Assembly (NCBI GenBank): GCA_964604015.1
Contig: CAZRXF010000006.1
Span: 1 to 64,000, forward strand
From: CANNBR01 sp964604015
GTDB taxonomy: Bacteria; Babelota; Babeliae; Babelales; CAIQNR01
DNA length: 64,000 nt
Reading direction: 5' to 3'
The stretch's first letter is position 1. Each line of letters opens with the position of its first letter. Positions 1 through 8,112 of the stretch are shown in pieces. Below the pieces are notes generated by a model. That model saw only the letters and a list, made by a program, of their open reading frames with translations, did not search any database and had not been told where the DNA came from. A program made the position numbers and the translations under genes.

Positions 1-1446
1 CTGCAACAATGACGGTTTTTCAGCCGTTGGTTTAGTGAAATTGCAAACCACTCCCACAACACCGGCTGTACGAGTTCCATCACTTTTTTGTAATGCTCGA
101 ATCAGACTCCAGGCTGCTGCATGACCATATTTTTTTTCACGTGGAAACATATCCAAGAACACATACCCCCATACCGCCTGGTCGCTTTTATTTTTGATGC
201 GCAGCAAACGAACATCTTCATGCCACATACCACTGACCGGAACTGTTTCAATGATCAGATCAAAGAAAAGTTCATACACGCGCATCAAACCAGCAACCGT
301 TTTTTCCATCGGGAAATAGTGTGCAAACTCAAGCTCATCGATATCGTAATGTTTTTTCTTGAAAGAGGTCATGACATACCCGTTATCCCACGGATATAAC
401 TTACCTTCAGGGCTCAAGGTAACCCCGTCAGGAAGATCAGCGACTAAGCGTTCAAATTCTTTTTGCGCTGCAGGAATTATTTTTGTTTGCAATTCACGTT
501 CAAATGCCCAGGCCCGCGCAGGAGTTTTAATCATCTGGAGAGCAAGATTATAGTCAGCAAAGCTTTCGTACCCCAGGAGTTTTGCATACTCATGGCGCTT
601 TTGAATAAGTTCTTGCAAGATGCTTTCATTTTTTGGATAACCGCGATTGGCAAACTTTTTGTAGTACTGTTTGCGCGTTTCTGATGAAGAACAACGAGTC
701 ATGATCATGGTGCTGGTTGGATAGTTCATAGGCAGGGAATAGACACCGCCAATACACGCGAGTGACCGCTTGAAATCATCAGGAACTCCCACAAGATCCT
801 CATCGGTAACTTCAAGATACACCGGCTCATCAATCGTCCGATAAAAATCAAAGGTTAATTCGATGCATCGTTTTTGGAGGAGCACCACTTGTTCTTGCAG
901 TTCATCGGAAAGATTCAACCCTTCTTGCTCAAGCCCTTCAATTTCCTTGTCCAAGAAATACTGATCAACACGAGCAAGGGCCTGCACAGTAGAAACACCT
1001 TGTTGGTACTCTTTTAGAAGCTGGTACAACGCCTTGTTATGCACCAATTCATCTGTAAGAAACTTTGATAGTTCAATAGCAGCTTTTTCAGCCGCTTCTC
1101 TGACTGCAGGATCGGGATGTACCGACTTGGTGAAATTAAAAATATACGAATCTGGGTACGCTTGCGCTACCACCACGTCAAGGCCTTCAAGTAACGTTTG
1201 AACCGTGTGTTTATCAGCAGGAACCAGAAGAAGCTTTGCAATTCCTGCACGTATTGCTTCTTTTACCTGTTCTAGCCGTACCTCTATCTCTTGAACGGAG
1301 TGAGGAAAAAGATTACACGCATCATCAGTTGATTGAATGCACGGAAATCCTGCCTGATCTCGCGCTATTCCTGATATTTTTTGCACATCCTGTCCCATCA
1401 ACAGCCCTCCACCAAGTACCACGCTTAACCATAATCCCTTTTTCAT
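1..1446 (-). CDS. Exported M3-family zinc oligopeptidase, copy 1 (3' end beyond window)
   Basis: The frame is open for 482 codons from ATG 1446 to the window edge, with GGAAAG upstream as ribosome site. It aligns along its whole length with the next gene upstream; shared stretches include LIQKR, the LLGYES region, PDGVTL and VVCNFTKPT. It is therefore an M3 (thimet oligopeptidase/Dcp-like) metallopeptidase, which cleaves short peptides. The N-terminus (MKKGLWLSVVLGGGLLMG) looks like a signal peptide, unusual for a family that is normally cytosolic. By comparison with copy 2, the HEXXH zinc motif should begin about ten residues beyond the window edge, so catalytic competence cannot be judged here. 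Its start lies 17 bases after the stop of copy 2, so the pair looks co-transcribed. Confidence 0.85.
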   Translation of the reverse strand, partial: MKKGLWLSVVLGGGLLMGQDVQKISGIARDQAGFPCIQSTDDACNLFPHSVQEIEVRLEQVKEAIRAGIAKLLLVPADKHTVQTLLEGLDVVVAQAYPDSYIFNFTKSVHPDPAVREAAEKAAIELSKFLTDELVHNKALYQLLKEYQQGVSTVQALARVDQYFLDKEIEGLEQEGLNLSDELQEQVVLLQKRCIELTFDFYRTIDEPVYLEVTDEDLVGVPDDFKRSLACIGGVYSLPMNYPTSTMIMTRCSSSETRKQYYKKFANRGYPKNESILQELIQKRHEYAKLLGYESFADYNLALQMIKTPARAWAFERELQTKIIPAAQKEFERLVADLPDGVTLSPEGKLYPWDNGYVMTSFKKKHYDIDELEFAHYFPMEKTVAGLMRVYELFFDLIIETVPVSGMWHEDVRLLRIKNKSDQAVWGYVFLDMFPREKKYGHAAAWSLIRALQKSDGTRTAGVVGVVCNFTKPTAEKPSLLQ

Positions 1447-1463
1447 CGCTGTTCTTTCCTTTT

Positions 1464-3566
1464 TTAAAGACCCATTTTTCGGTAAAACGCATCAAACTGC
1501 GGTTCGCGTCCCAAGTAAGCGCGAATCATGTCGTTTGCATCCTGACTACCACCTTTTGAAAGGATAGCATCAACATATTTTTTACCCGCTTCTGGATTGA
1601 GTAATCCCTCTTTTTCAATCTGTTCAAACACATCGTACGCAAGCGCCAATGACCAGAGATACCCGTAATATTTTGCACCATACCCAACCAAATGCCCAAA
1701 ACTGCAATACCCATGCGTTTCATCGTCGTAGGCAAAATTGGAACTGTTTTCTTGAGCAAGACGCTTATACATCGACGCCAGAGATTCGTCTTTCAATGGC
1801 CCAAAGAATTCAAGACTTACCATCCCATAGTGAAGCTGGCGCGTGACAAACAAACCCTGTCCAAATTTTAAAAGACGAAGTCGTTGGTCAATAAGATCAT
1901 CAGGCAATGGCTCACCTGAAAGATAATGCGAACTGATAAGTTTTAAAATTTCTTTGTCTTCCATCCAGTTTTCAAGCATTTGTGAGGGTAACTCTACAAA
2001 ATCAGTTTCTGTATTAAACCCGGAAAGTACTGCATAGCGCGTTGCTCCTAAGATCAGATGCATCGCATGGCCAAATTCATGAAAGAACGTAGTAACTTCA
2101 TCATATTTCAATAATGATGGTTTTTCTTTTGTTGGCTTGGTGAAGTTACACACTAGAGCTACCACCCCTGGTCCACGTGTTCCATCGGCTCGTTCAAGGG
2201 CAAAATTTACTTCAAATGCCGCCGCATGCCCGTACTTGTTAGGACGAGGGAACATATCCAAAAAGACGTACCCAAGAATTTTTCCCGACGTATCTTTCAC
2301 CTCTAACAGCTGTACCTCATCGCACCACAGACCCTTAACAGGGAGCGGTGTAATACTCACACTTAAAAACTGTTCATAAATTTTAATAAGACCTGTAATC
2401 GTTTTTTCCAATGGAAAATACTCGGCAAAATGGCGCTCATCGATTGCATAATGTTTTTTCTTAAAATGAGAATGTACAAATTCGTAATCCCAGGGATTCA
2501 TCTTCCCTTCAGTAGTGAGCGTTACTCCTTCAGGAAGATCGCTGACCAACTCTTCAAAGTTTCGATCAGCTATCACGCGCGCACGCACCTGCAAATCTTT
2601 TTCAAAGTTCCATGCCCGTTCAGGAGTTTCGATCATTTGCTGAACAACGTCATAGGCAGCATAACTTTCAAATCCTAAAAGCCGGGCGATCTCATCACGT
2701 TTTTGAATAAGTTCTTGTAACACAGCCTCGTTGGCAGGATATGCCCTATTTTGAAAAGCTTTGTGAAACTGTTTGCGTGTTTCTTCGACGGTGCAATCAC
2801 TTAAAAGAGCCGAACGTGTTGGGTAATCAAGATGCAACACATACTGATCTCCTTCTCGGTGCAGCGATTTTTTAAAATCATCAGAAACTCCCGCGAGAGC
2901 CTCTTCGGTGACTCGCAGCGTTGTTCCGTCTTGATCTATGTGTCGACTAAACTCTGATTCTAATTCTGCACAACGTTTTTTGAGTGCCAGTACGGCATCC
3001 TGTTGTTCTGCGGGAAGGTTAAGCCCTTGCAGCTCAAACCCTTCAATTAGTTTTTTTAAGAAATAGCGATCTTCTTCAGACAGGTTTTCTTCCAGCGCTT
3101 TTCCTTGCGCATACGCTTTTATCACCTGATAGATCTGTTTGTTACTTTCGATATGTTCAAGCGCAAAATGGCTCAGCGCAATCACCTCTTTTTCTGCTGC
3201 AGCTGATAACTCTGGATTAGTGGTTACTGATTTCATCAAACAAAAGACGGCTGCTTCAGAAACAATCAAAGAACGGAGTGCATCAAACGCAACTAAAACA
3301 GTCTCTCTGCTGTAGTCCTCCGGAGCACGGGAAACAAATTCATCGAGAGCCTTGAGCATCTTTTTTTGAGCGTCTGCTGAGCGTTCATGCACTTCCTTGG
3401 CTGTTTTAGGGAACAACGCACAAACCTGTGCAACCGAATCAAGTTTTTTGTAACCACTCTTATCATACGTTATCACGGTCTTTTCCCTTCCCAATGGAAT
3501 TTTATGAGCAACCAACAGCCCCATGCCACCACCTATCACCATTGATAACAACACTCTTCTTGTCAT
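1464..3566 (-). CDS. Exported M3-family zinc oligopeptidase, copy 2
   Basis: This is a 700-residue zinc peptidase of family M3. The motif HEFGHAMH starts at residue 496 and supplies the two zinc-binding histidines and the catalytic glutamate. Length and C-terminal layout match oligopeptidase A/thimet oligopeptidases. I chose ATG 3566 over a start 45 codons upstream because AAAGGG precedes it and it opens a signal-peptide-like segment (MTRRVLLSMVIGGGMGLL). Family members hydrolyse short peptides; the leader suggests action in the periplasm or outside the cell, perhaps on host-derived peptides (inference). It lies upstream of copy 1 on the same strand with a 17-base gap and is probably the first gene of that pair. 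Confidence 0.92.
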   Translation of the reverse strand: MTRRVLLSMVIGGGMGLLVAHKIPLGREKTVITYDKSGYKKLDSVAQVCALFPKTAKEVHERSADAQKKMLKALDEFVSRAPEDYSRETVLVAFDALRSLIVSEAAVFCLMKSVTTNPELSAAAEKEVIALSHFALEHIESNKQIYQVIKAYAQGKALEENLSEEDRYFLKKLIEGFELQGLNLPAEQQDAVLALKKRCAELESEFSRHIDQDGTTLRVTEEALAGVSDDFKKSLHREGDQYVLHLDYPTRSALLSDCTVEETRKQFHKAFQNRAYPANEAVLQELIQKRDEIARLLGFESYAAYDVVQQMIETPERAWNFEKDLQVRARVIADRNFEELVSDLPEGVTLTTEGKMNPWDYEFVHSHFKKKHYAIDERHFAEYFPLEKTITGLIKIYEQFLSVSITPLPVKGLWCDEVQLLEVKDTSGKILGYVFLDMFPRPNKYGHAAAFEVNFALERADGTRGPGVVALVCNFTKPTKEKPSLLKYDEVTTFFHEFGHAMHLILGATRYAVLSGFNTETDFVELPSQMLENWMEDKEILKLISSHYLSGEPLPDDLIDQRLRLLKFGQGLFVTRQLHYGMVSLEFFGPLKDESLASMYKRLAQENSSNFAYDDETHGYCSFGHLVGYGAKYYGYLWSLALAYDVFEQIEKEGLLNPEAGKKYVDAILSKGGSQDANDMIRAYLGREPQFDAFYRKMGL

Positions 3567-3714
3567 CTCAGCCCTTTCTGTCGCCTGACATACCCCACGC
3601 ACAAACCCGCTCTCTTGTCTTCGAAAATGGCACGCATTTGCCGTCTGAATCAGTGTCTGGTAAAATACCACCGCCAAAAAGAAAAGCAAAACAATATACA
3701 TAACAGGAATAATT

Positions 3715-4194
3715 ATGAAAAAAATAATAGCCGGATTCGTCCTAGCAGGGTTCTTCTCGGTAACGGCTTGCGATCAGTCTCCTGGATTCATTACTTGGCG
3801 TGCTGAATGTTTTAGAGACAATGCTGCGATGCTCGTGGAAGCAGTCTTTTCAGATTCTGCCTTCCAAGGAAAGGACGAAGTAACTGCCTTTTCTGATTTT
3901 TTGAATTTTTTACTTGCACATACAATTCACCCTGAATCACTGAAGACCAAAGAAAAGGAAAACCTTCTCCCTTCTTCCCACAAAGGGCACGAAGAAAGAA
4001 TGAACGCTGAACTACTAAGAATTGCTCAATTTCTTTATTCATTCCATGACGAAAAATTGGATGAAAGAGAGACCCTGGCAACCCTGTTTTCTACCCACGC
4101 TCTGTCCGTTTTTCAGAAAAAATCCAAAGGGGCATTTGTACCTATCACCCTCCAATTAAGAAGTCCTTTCAATAGTCCTCGAACTCCTCAATAA
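3715..4194 (+). CDS. Small predicted lipoprotein, unknown function
   Basis: A 159-residue protein opening with a short basic, then hydrophobic leader ending in VTAC at residues 16-19, which fits a lipobox (Cys19 would be lipidated). The mature part is hydrophilic with no motif I recognise. The gene is divergent from the M3 peptidases, with about 150 bases between the starts, so the two promoters probably share that gap. It ends before a hairpin terminator shared with the convergent ankyrin gene. I do not recognise a family; assignment as a lipoprotein rests only on the leader. Confidence 0.7.
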   Translation: MKKIIAGFVLAGFFSVTACDQSPGFITWRAECFRDNAAMLVEAVFSDSAFQGKDEVTAFSDFLNFLLAHTIHPESLKTKEKENLLPSSHKGHEERMNAELLRIAQFLYSFHDEKLDERETLATLFSTHALSVFQKKSKGAFVPITLQLRSPFNSPRTPQ

Positions 4195-4216
4195 GTTCTT
4201 GGTGGACACGAGCAAT

Positions 4217-4252
4217 AAAAAAAGCCCCAGTTTTTCACCGGGGCTTTTTATT
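4217..4252. terminator. Bidirectional intrinsic terminator
   Basis: An AAAGCCCC/GGGGCTTT stem is flanked by an A-run on the left and a T-run on the right, so it can terminate both converging genes (lipoprotein from the left, ankyrin protein from the right). Confidence 0.85.
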
Positions 4253-4271
4253 CTTAAATCTAAAGGAACTG

Positions 4272-4799
4272 TTATTTTGGAGAAATGGGCATAGTTGGAG
4301 AAGTAGGTTCAATAACCTCACAGGTATGAAAATCCGTAAGAGCACCACGTTGCTTCAAAAGCTGTGCAATAGACTCATACCTTTTTTCCAATGCTATCGA
4401 ATAAGGCGTTCTTCCCCTTACATCTTTTACATCCGGATTTGCACGCCAGTACAACAAGGTAGCAACTGCTTTTTCGTTCTGAGCCTCAACGGCACGGTGT
4501 AAAGGAGTTTTCTTACTTTCCGCAGAGCGAGCATTTACCTTAGCACCAGCATAACACAGCAGCCACAATCGTGAGCGAACGTCGCCGTCAAAAAGCATCC
4601 CCCCTTTTTCAAGGTCATTCTCACAGGCAGTTTTTGATATAACAGTTTCAAAAAAATCATTGTTAAGATCAGCTAAAAACTGCTCTGCACCCCTCGTTCG
4701 CATACTTGGTTTAACGAGTTCTTCATTAGAAATGCGAAAAGTAGAAGCCGAAACGAGCCCCACAGAAAAAAACAATGCCACAATAATTTTATTTTTCAT
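4272..4799 (-). CDS. Small exported ankyrin-repeat protein
   Basis: A 175-residue protein with a signal peptide (MKNKIIVALFFSVGLVSAS) and about two ankyrin repeats in the C-terminal half. The diagnostic pieces are TPLHRAVEAQNEKAVATLL followed by ANPDVKDVRGRTPYSIA and SIAQLLKQRGA. Ankyrin repeats bind other proteins and in intracellular bacteria are common in exported effectors; an effector role is inference. I chose ATG 4799, not the upstream in-frame GTG, because AGGTGGAG lies at good spacing before it. The gene converges on the lipoprotein gene across a shared terminator. Confidence 0.85.
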   Translation of the reverse strand: MKNKIIVALFFSVGLVSASTFRISNEELVKPSMRTRGAEQFLADLNNDFFETVISKTACENDLEKGGMLFDGDVRSRLWLLCYAGAKVNARSAESKKTPLHRAVEAQNEKAVATLLYWRANPDVKDVRGRTPYSIALEKRYESIAQLLKQRGALTDFHTCEVIEPTSPTMPISPK

Positions 4800-4905
4800 G
4801 TCTATCTCCACCTATAATTAAAAACACAAATACTCTAATTGAAATTATAATGCTTTTTCAAAATAAGACAATGGGTCAAGATAGAAAAATTAAGCTCTGG
4901 CAGGT

Positions 4906-6882
4906 TTATTTTTTAGTTTTCTGGAGTTCAAGCCATTGTTCACGAAGCATGATCGCTTTTTCAAAATTAAGCTCTTCAGCCGCTTTTTTCATTTCATATT
5001 CAAGGTCAGCAAGCTTTTTCTGAAGCTCTTGCTCACTTAAAGCTGTTTGCTCTGAAGCTTTTTTGCCCCGCTTTGAAGCTTGGGCAATAGCACTCTGTAA
5101 CGACGTAATGCTTTTGATCACTTCCCGTTTTACCGACAGTGGAGTAATTCCATGTTCTCGGTTGTAGGTAAGTTGTAAGGCACGGCGACGCTCTGTTTCA
5201 TCAATAGCAGAGCGCATTGAATCGGTAATCTTATCAGCATACATCAGTACTCTGGCATCAACGTTACGCGCTGCGCGACCAATCGTTTGAATGAGAGAAC
5301 GTTTGTCACGCAAAAAACTTTCAACGTCTGCATCCATAATAGCAACAAGGGCAACTTCAGGAAGATCCAACCCTTCACGCAGCAGGTTAACCCCTACCAA
5401 GCAGTCGAAAACTCCAAGGCGCAATTTCTGTAAAAGCTCAGTCCGCTGTGGTGTTTTAATGTCACTGTGCAAGTAACAGACCTTGAGCCGACGCTCTTCA
5501 AGGTACCGAGCAAGTTCTTCTGCCATTTTTTTAGTGAGCACCGTAACCAACGTCCGTTGATCCTGCGCTGCTACCTTTTGAATTTCTCCCACCAAATGAT
5601 CCATCTGCCCAATACGAGGAACGATTTCGATGACTGGATCAACAAGACCCGTTGGGCGAATAATCTGTTCAATCACCTGACGAGAATGTTCAAGCTCATA
5701 CTCTCCAGGGGTAGCGGACACATACATGACATCATTCAAATGCTTTTTAATTTCTTCAAACTTTAAGGGGCGATTATCGTACGCAGAAGGAAGCCTGAAT
5801 CCAAAATCGATAAGCGTTTTTTTACGTGTTCGATCCCCTGCATGCATACCCCGCAGCTGAGGGAGCGTCACATGTGATTCATCGATAATGCACAAGAAGT
5901 CTTTAGGAAAGAAATCAAATAAACAAAAGGGAGCTTCACCTGCGGGACGTCGTTCAAAATGAGCAGAATAGTTTTCGATACCGCTGCAGTACCCCAGTTC
6001 CTCAATCATCTCAAGGTCATGCGATACACGCTGACGCAACCGTTCACGAACGACTTCACTTTCAAGTGTCGGGAGATATTCGCGCAGTTCTTCTCTGATC
6101 GATTTGATAGCAGCGCGTTTTTTCTGTTCTGTCGTTACAAAATGCTTAGCAGGAAAAATGAGGGTGTTATCAAGGTTGGTAAGCACACGATTATTATCTT
6201 TGCTAACCCACTGTAACCCTTCAACTTCATCTCCAAATAGCTCAATGCGTAAACGTTCTTTTTGGTAGGGAAGATTTACCTCAACCGTATTGCCAATTAC
6301 TTGAAATGTCCCATGGCTACGTTCCATATCATTACGCACGTACTGAATTCTAATGAGACTACTTAATAATTCTGCTCGTTTTATCCTTTGACCAACTTTT
6401 AAAGAAAGAGCCAACTCACGATAATCGTAGGGATTACCCAGCGAGTAAATGGCAGACACAGAAGCAATGACAATCGTATCTTGGCGATTAATGAGCGAAG
6501 CACTTGCTTCAATGCGAAGGCGCTCAATTTCGCTGTTCACCTTTGTTTCTTTGGGAATGTAGATGTCTTGTGAAGGGATATACGACTCGGGCTGGTAGTA
6601 ATCGTAATAGCTGACAAAATAGCAAACTTTGTTCTCGGGAAAGAAAAGGCAGAATTCTTCATAGAGCTGTGCGGCTAACGTTTTATTGTGAGAAAGCACC
6701 AAAACTGGCCTATCCTGCTGAGCAATCACATTGGCCATGGTAAATGTTTTACCAGACCCGGTAACGCCTAACAACGTGGAACGGTCACTTTTCCCTTGTG
6801 ATCGTTTTTCTAACAGTTGCTTAATTGCCTCAGGCTGACTCCCTGCCGGATCAAAGGGAGCATGAAGTTTAAAAAGAGCCAT
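4906..6882 (-). CDS. uvrB: Excinuclease ABC subunit B
   Basis: A 658-residue UvrB, the damage-verifying helicase-like subunit of nucleotide excision repair, loaded by UvrA and partnering UvrC. Walker A is GVTGSGKT at 39-46, the DNA-clamping beta-hairpin YYDYYQPES starts at residue 92, and the DESH helicase box lies near residue 335. Helicase motifs near the C-terminus (LLREGLDLPEV, QTIGRAARN) and a terminal UVR coiled-coil (LEYEMKKAAEELNFEKA) complete the family layout. Start at ATG 6882 is preceded by AGAGGTG. Length is normal. It is divergent from the next orphan gene. Confidence 0.98.
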   Translation of the reverse strand: MALFKLHAPFDPAGSQPEAIKQLLEKRSQGKSDRSTLLGVTGSGKTFTMANVIAQQDRPVLVLSHNKTLAAQLYEEFCLFFPENKVCYFVSYYDYYQPESYIPSQDIYIPKETKVNSEIERLRIEASASLINRQDTIVIASVSAIYSLGNPYDYRELALSLKVGQRIKRAELLSSLIRIQYVRNDMERSHGTFQVIGNTVEVNLPYQKERLRIELFGDEVEGLQWVSKDNNRVLTNLDNTLIFPAKHFVTTEQKKRAAIKSIREELREYLPTLESEVVRERLRQRVSHDLEMIEELGYCSGIENYSAHFERRPAGEAPFCLFDFFPKDFLCIIDESHVTLPQLRGMHAGDRTRKKTLIDFGFRLPSAYDNRPLKFEEIKKHLNDVMYVSATPGEYELEHSRQVIEQIIRPTGLVDPVIEIVPRIGQMDHLVGEIQKVAAQDQRTLVTVLTKKMAEELARYLEERRLKVCYLHSDIKTPQRTELLQKLRLGVFDCLVGVNLLREGLDLPEVALVAIMDADVESFLRDKRSLIQTIGRAARNVDARVLMYADKITDSMRSAIDETERRRALQLTYNREHGITPLSVKREVIKSITSLQSAIAQASKRGKKASEQTALSEQELQKKLADLEYEMKKAAEELNFEKAIMLREQWLELQKTKK

Positions 6883-7042
6883 ACATCACCTCTTTGAGTT
6901 ACCTACATCTCGTTTCCTTTGAAGGTACCACAACCACCCCATTACACAAACAAGAAACAGTATCAGAGCTAAAGAAGCAGCTTTTTAAAAAGCACAATTC
7001 TTGATATTATTCTCATAGAAAACAATACCAGGAAGGCATAGT

Positions 7043-8059
7043 ATGAAAAAAATATTCACTGTAGGGGCCTTGCTCCTTGTTGTTTTACTCTCAAAACCAA
7101 CACGACCGGCTGATGCGATGGCACTTGAATCATGTGCACAAATACCGGGGGGACCATGGGACCTTGTTGACTCCGAAGAAATGCAACAACAATCAGCACT
7201 TATTCTAGAAACAATGGTTCTTCTCCAGCAAGCACAAGAAGGACACAAACTAGATTCTACTGCCTATCAAAAAGCTGCAACAGCATGGCATGCACTCGCC
7301 CAGGTAGTTGGCTCTGATCTTTCGTATGAGGCGTTCCAAAGGGGATTTGCCGGTAATTATAGCAGATGCCAGTTTACCAGCGTTCCCCCACTCCATCTCT
7401 GTCTGGGGCTCGAATCCCCAATCCAACTACAAGAACAGGCTGGCGCTGCATCCCCTGCTACTACTATTTGCGAGGCAATACAGCAGTTTGAACAAAAAAC
7501 AGACCAAGAGAAAAATCTTCACCATCTTCGGGCTACCCTTGTTCCTCTGTATCAGCGACTCGTAGCAGAAAAACGGGGTGCTCCTTTCAAAGATTTTGGA
7601 ACATCAGAAAATTTCGGAGTAGTAGAATTTGAGGGATTTTTTACGTCCATTGAAGCATTGGAAGCCGCCCAAGCACGCAGGGGTGCACACTTTCGCCCTC
7701 TTGATCGGTTTGGTCAAATCCTGAGACAAAGCTCTATTTTTGCACAAAACAAAGCTGATTTAGAACTTGCCATTGCGGCAACACGAGGGCAAACAGAGTT
7801 TGAGACACTTCTTGAAGAACAACGGGCACTTTGGAATGCGGCACGAGTCCTACCAGATACTCCAAAAAATTTAGGCGATATCTTGAATCAACTGAGTATG
7901 AATATCACGTCTAGGCAACAAGATACTAACCAAGAACTTGCTCAAGTGGGACTTGCTCTTTTACAAGGAGGGAAGAAATCTGCCTTCTGGGTAACTGATC
8001 AGTTGTGCCAGATCTTGCCAGCTCTTGCAGCTCTTTTTAGCCAGCAGACTCCTGCATAA
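7043..8059 (+). CDS. Exported protein of unknown function (338 aa)
   Basis: The protein starts with a clear signal peptide (MKKIFTVGALLLVVLLS, then a polar stretch ending PADA). The mature region is mostly helical-looking and rich in Gln, Ala and Glu, with three Cys residues in its first half. I recognise no domain. GAAGGC precedes the ATG. The gene stands alone, divergent from uvrB and convergent with leuS, and ends at a strong terminator. The leader suggests a periplasmic or secreted location. Confidence 0.75.
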   Translation: MKKIFTVGALLLVVLLSKPTRPADAMALESCAQIPGGPWDLVDSEEMQQQSALILETMVLLQQAQEGHKLDSTAYQKAATAWHALAQVVGSDLSYEAFQRGFAGNYSRCQFTSVPPLHLCLGLESPIQLQEQAGAASPATTICEAIQQFEQKTDQEKNLHHLRATLVPLYQRLVAEKRGAPFKDFGTSENFGVVEFEGFFTSIEALEAAQARRGAHFRPLDRFGQILRQSSIFAQNKADLELAIAATRGQTEFETLLEEQRALWNAARVLPDTPKNLGDILNQLSMNITSRQQDTNQELAQVGLALLQGGKKSAFWVTDQLCQILPALAALFSQQTPA

Positions 8060-8090
8060 AAAAAGCCCCGAGTGGGGCTTTCTTATTTTT
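8058..8090. terminator. Bidirectional intrinsic terminator
   Basis: AAAGCCCC (8062-8069) pairs with GGGGCTTT (8074-8081) around a four-base loop. A-rich and T-rich flanks allow use by both the upstream orphan gene and the convergent leuS. The stem resembles the one at 4217. Confidence 0.85.
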
Positions 8091-8112
8091 ACACATTACG
8101 GCGTTCTTAACG

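Noticed and set aside
3567..3701. Longer N-terminus for M3 copy 2 (extra 45 residues)
   Set aside because: The ribosome site and signal peptide support ATG 3566, and the extension has no similarity to copy 1.
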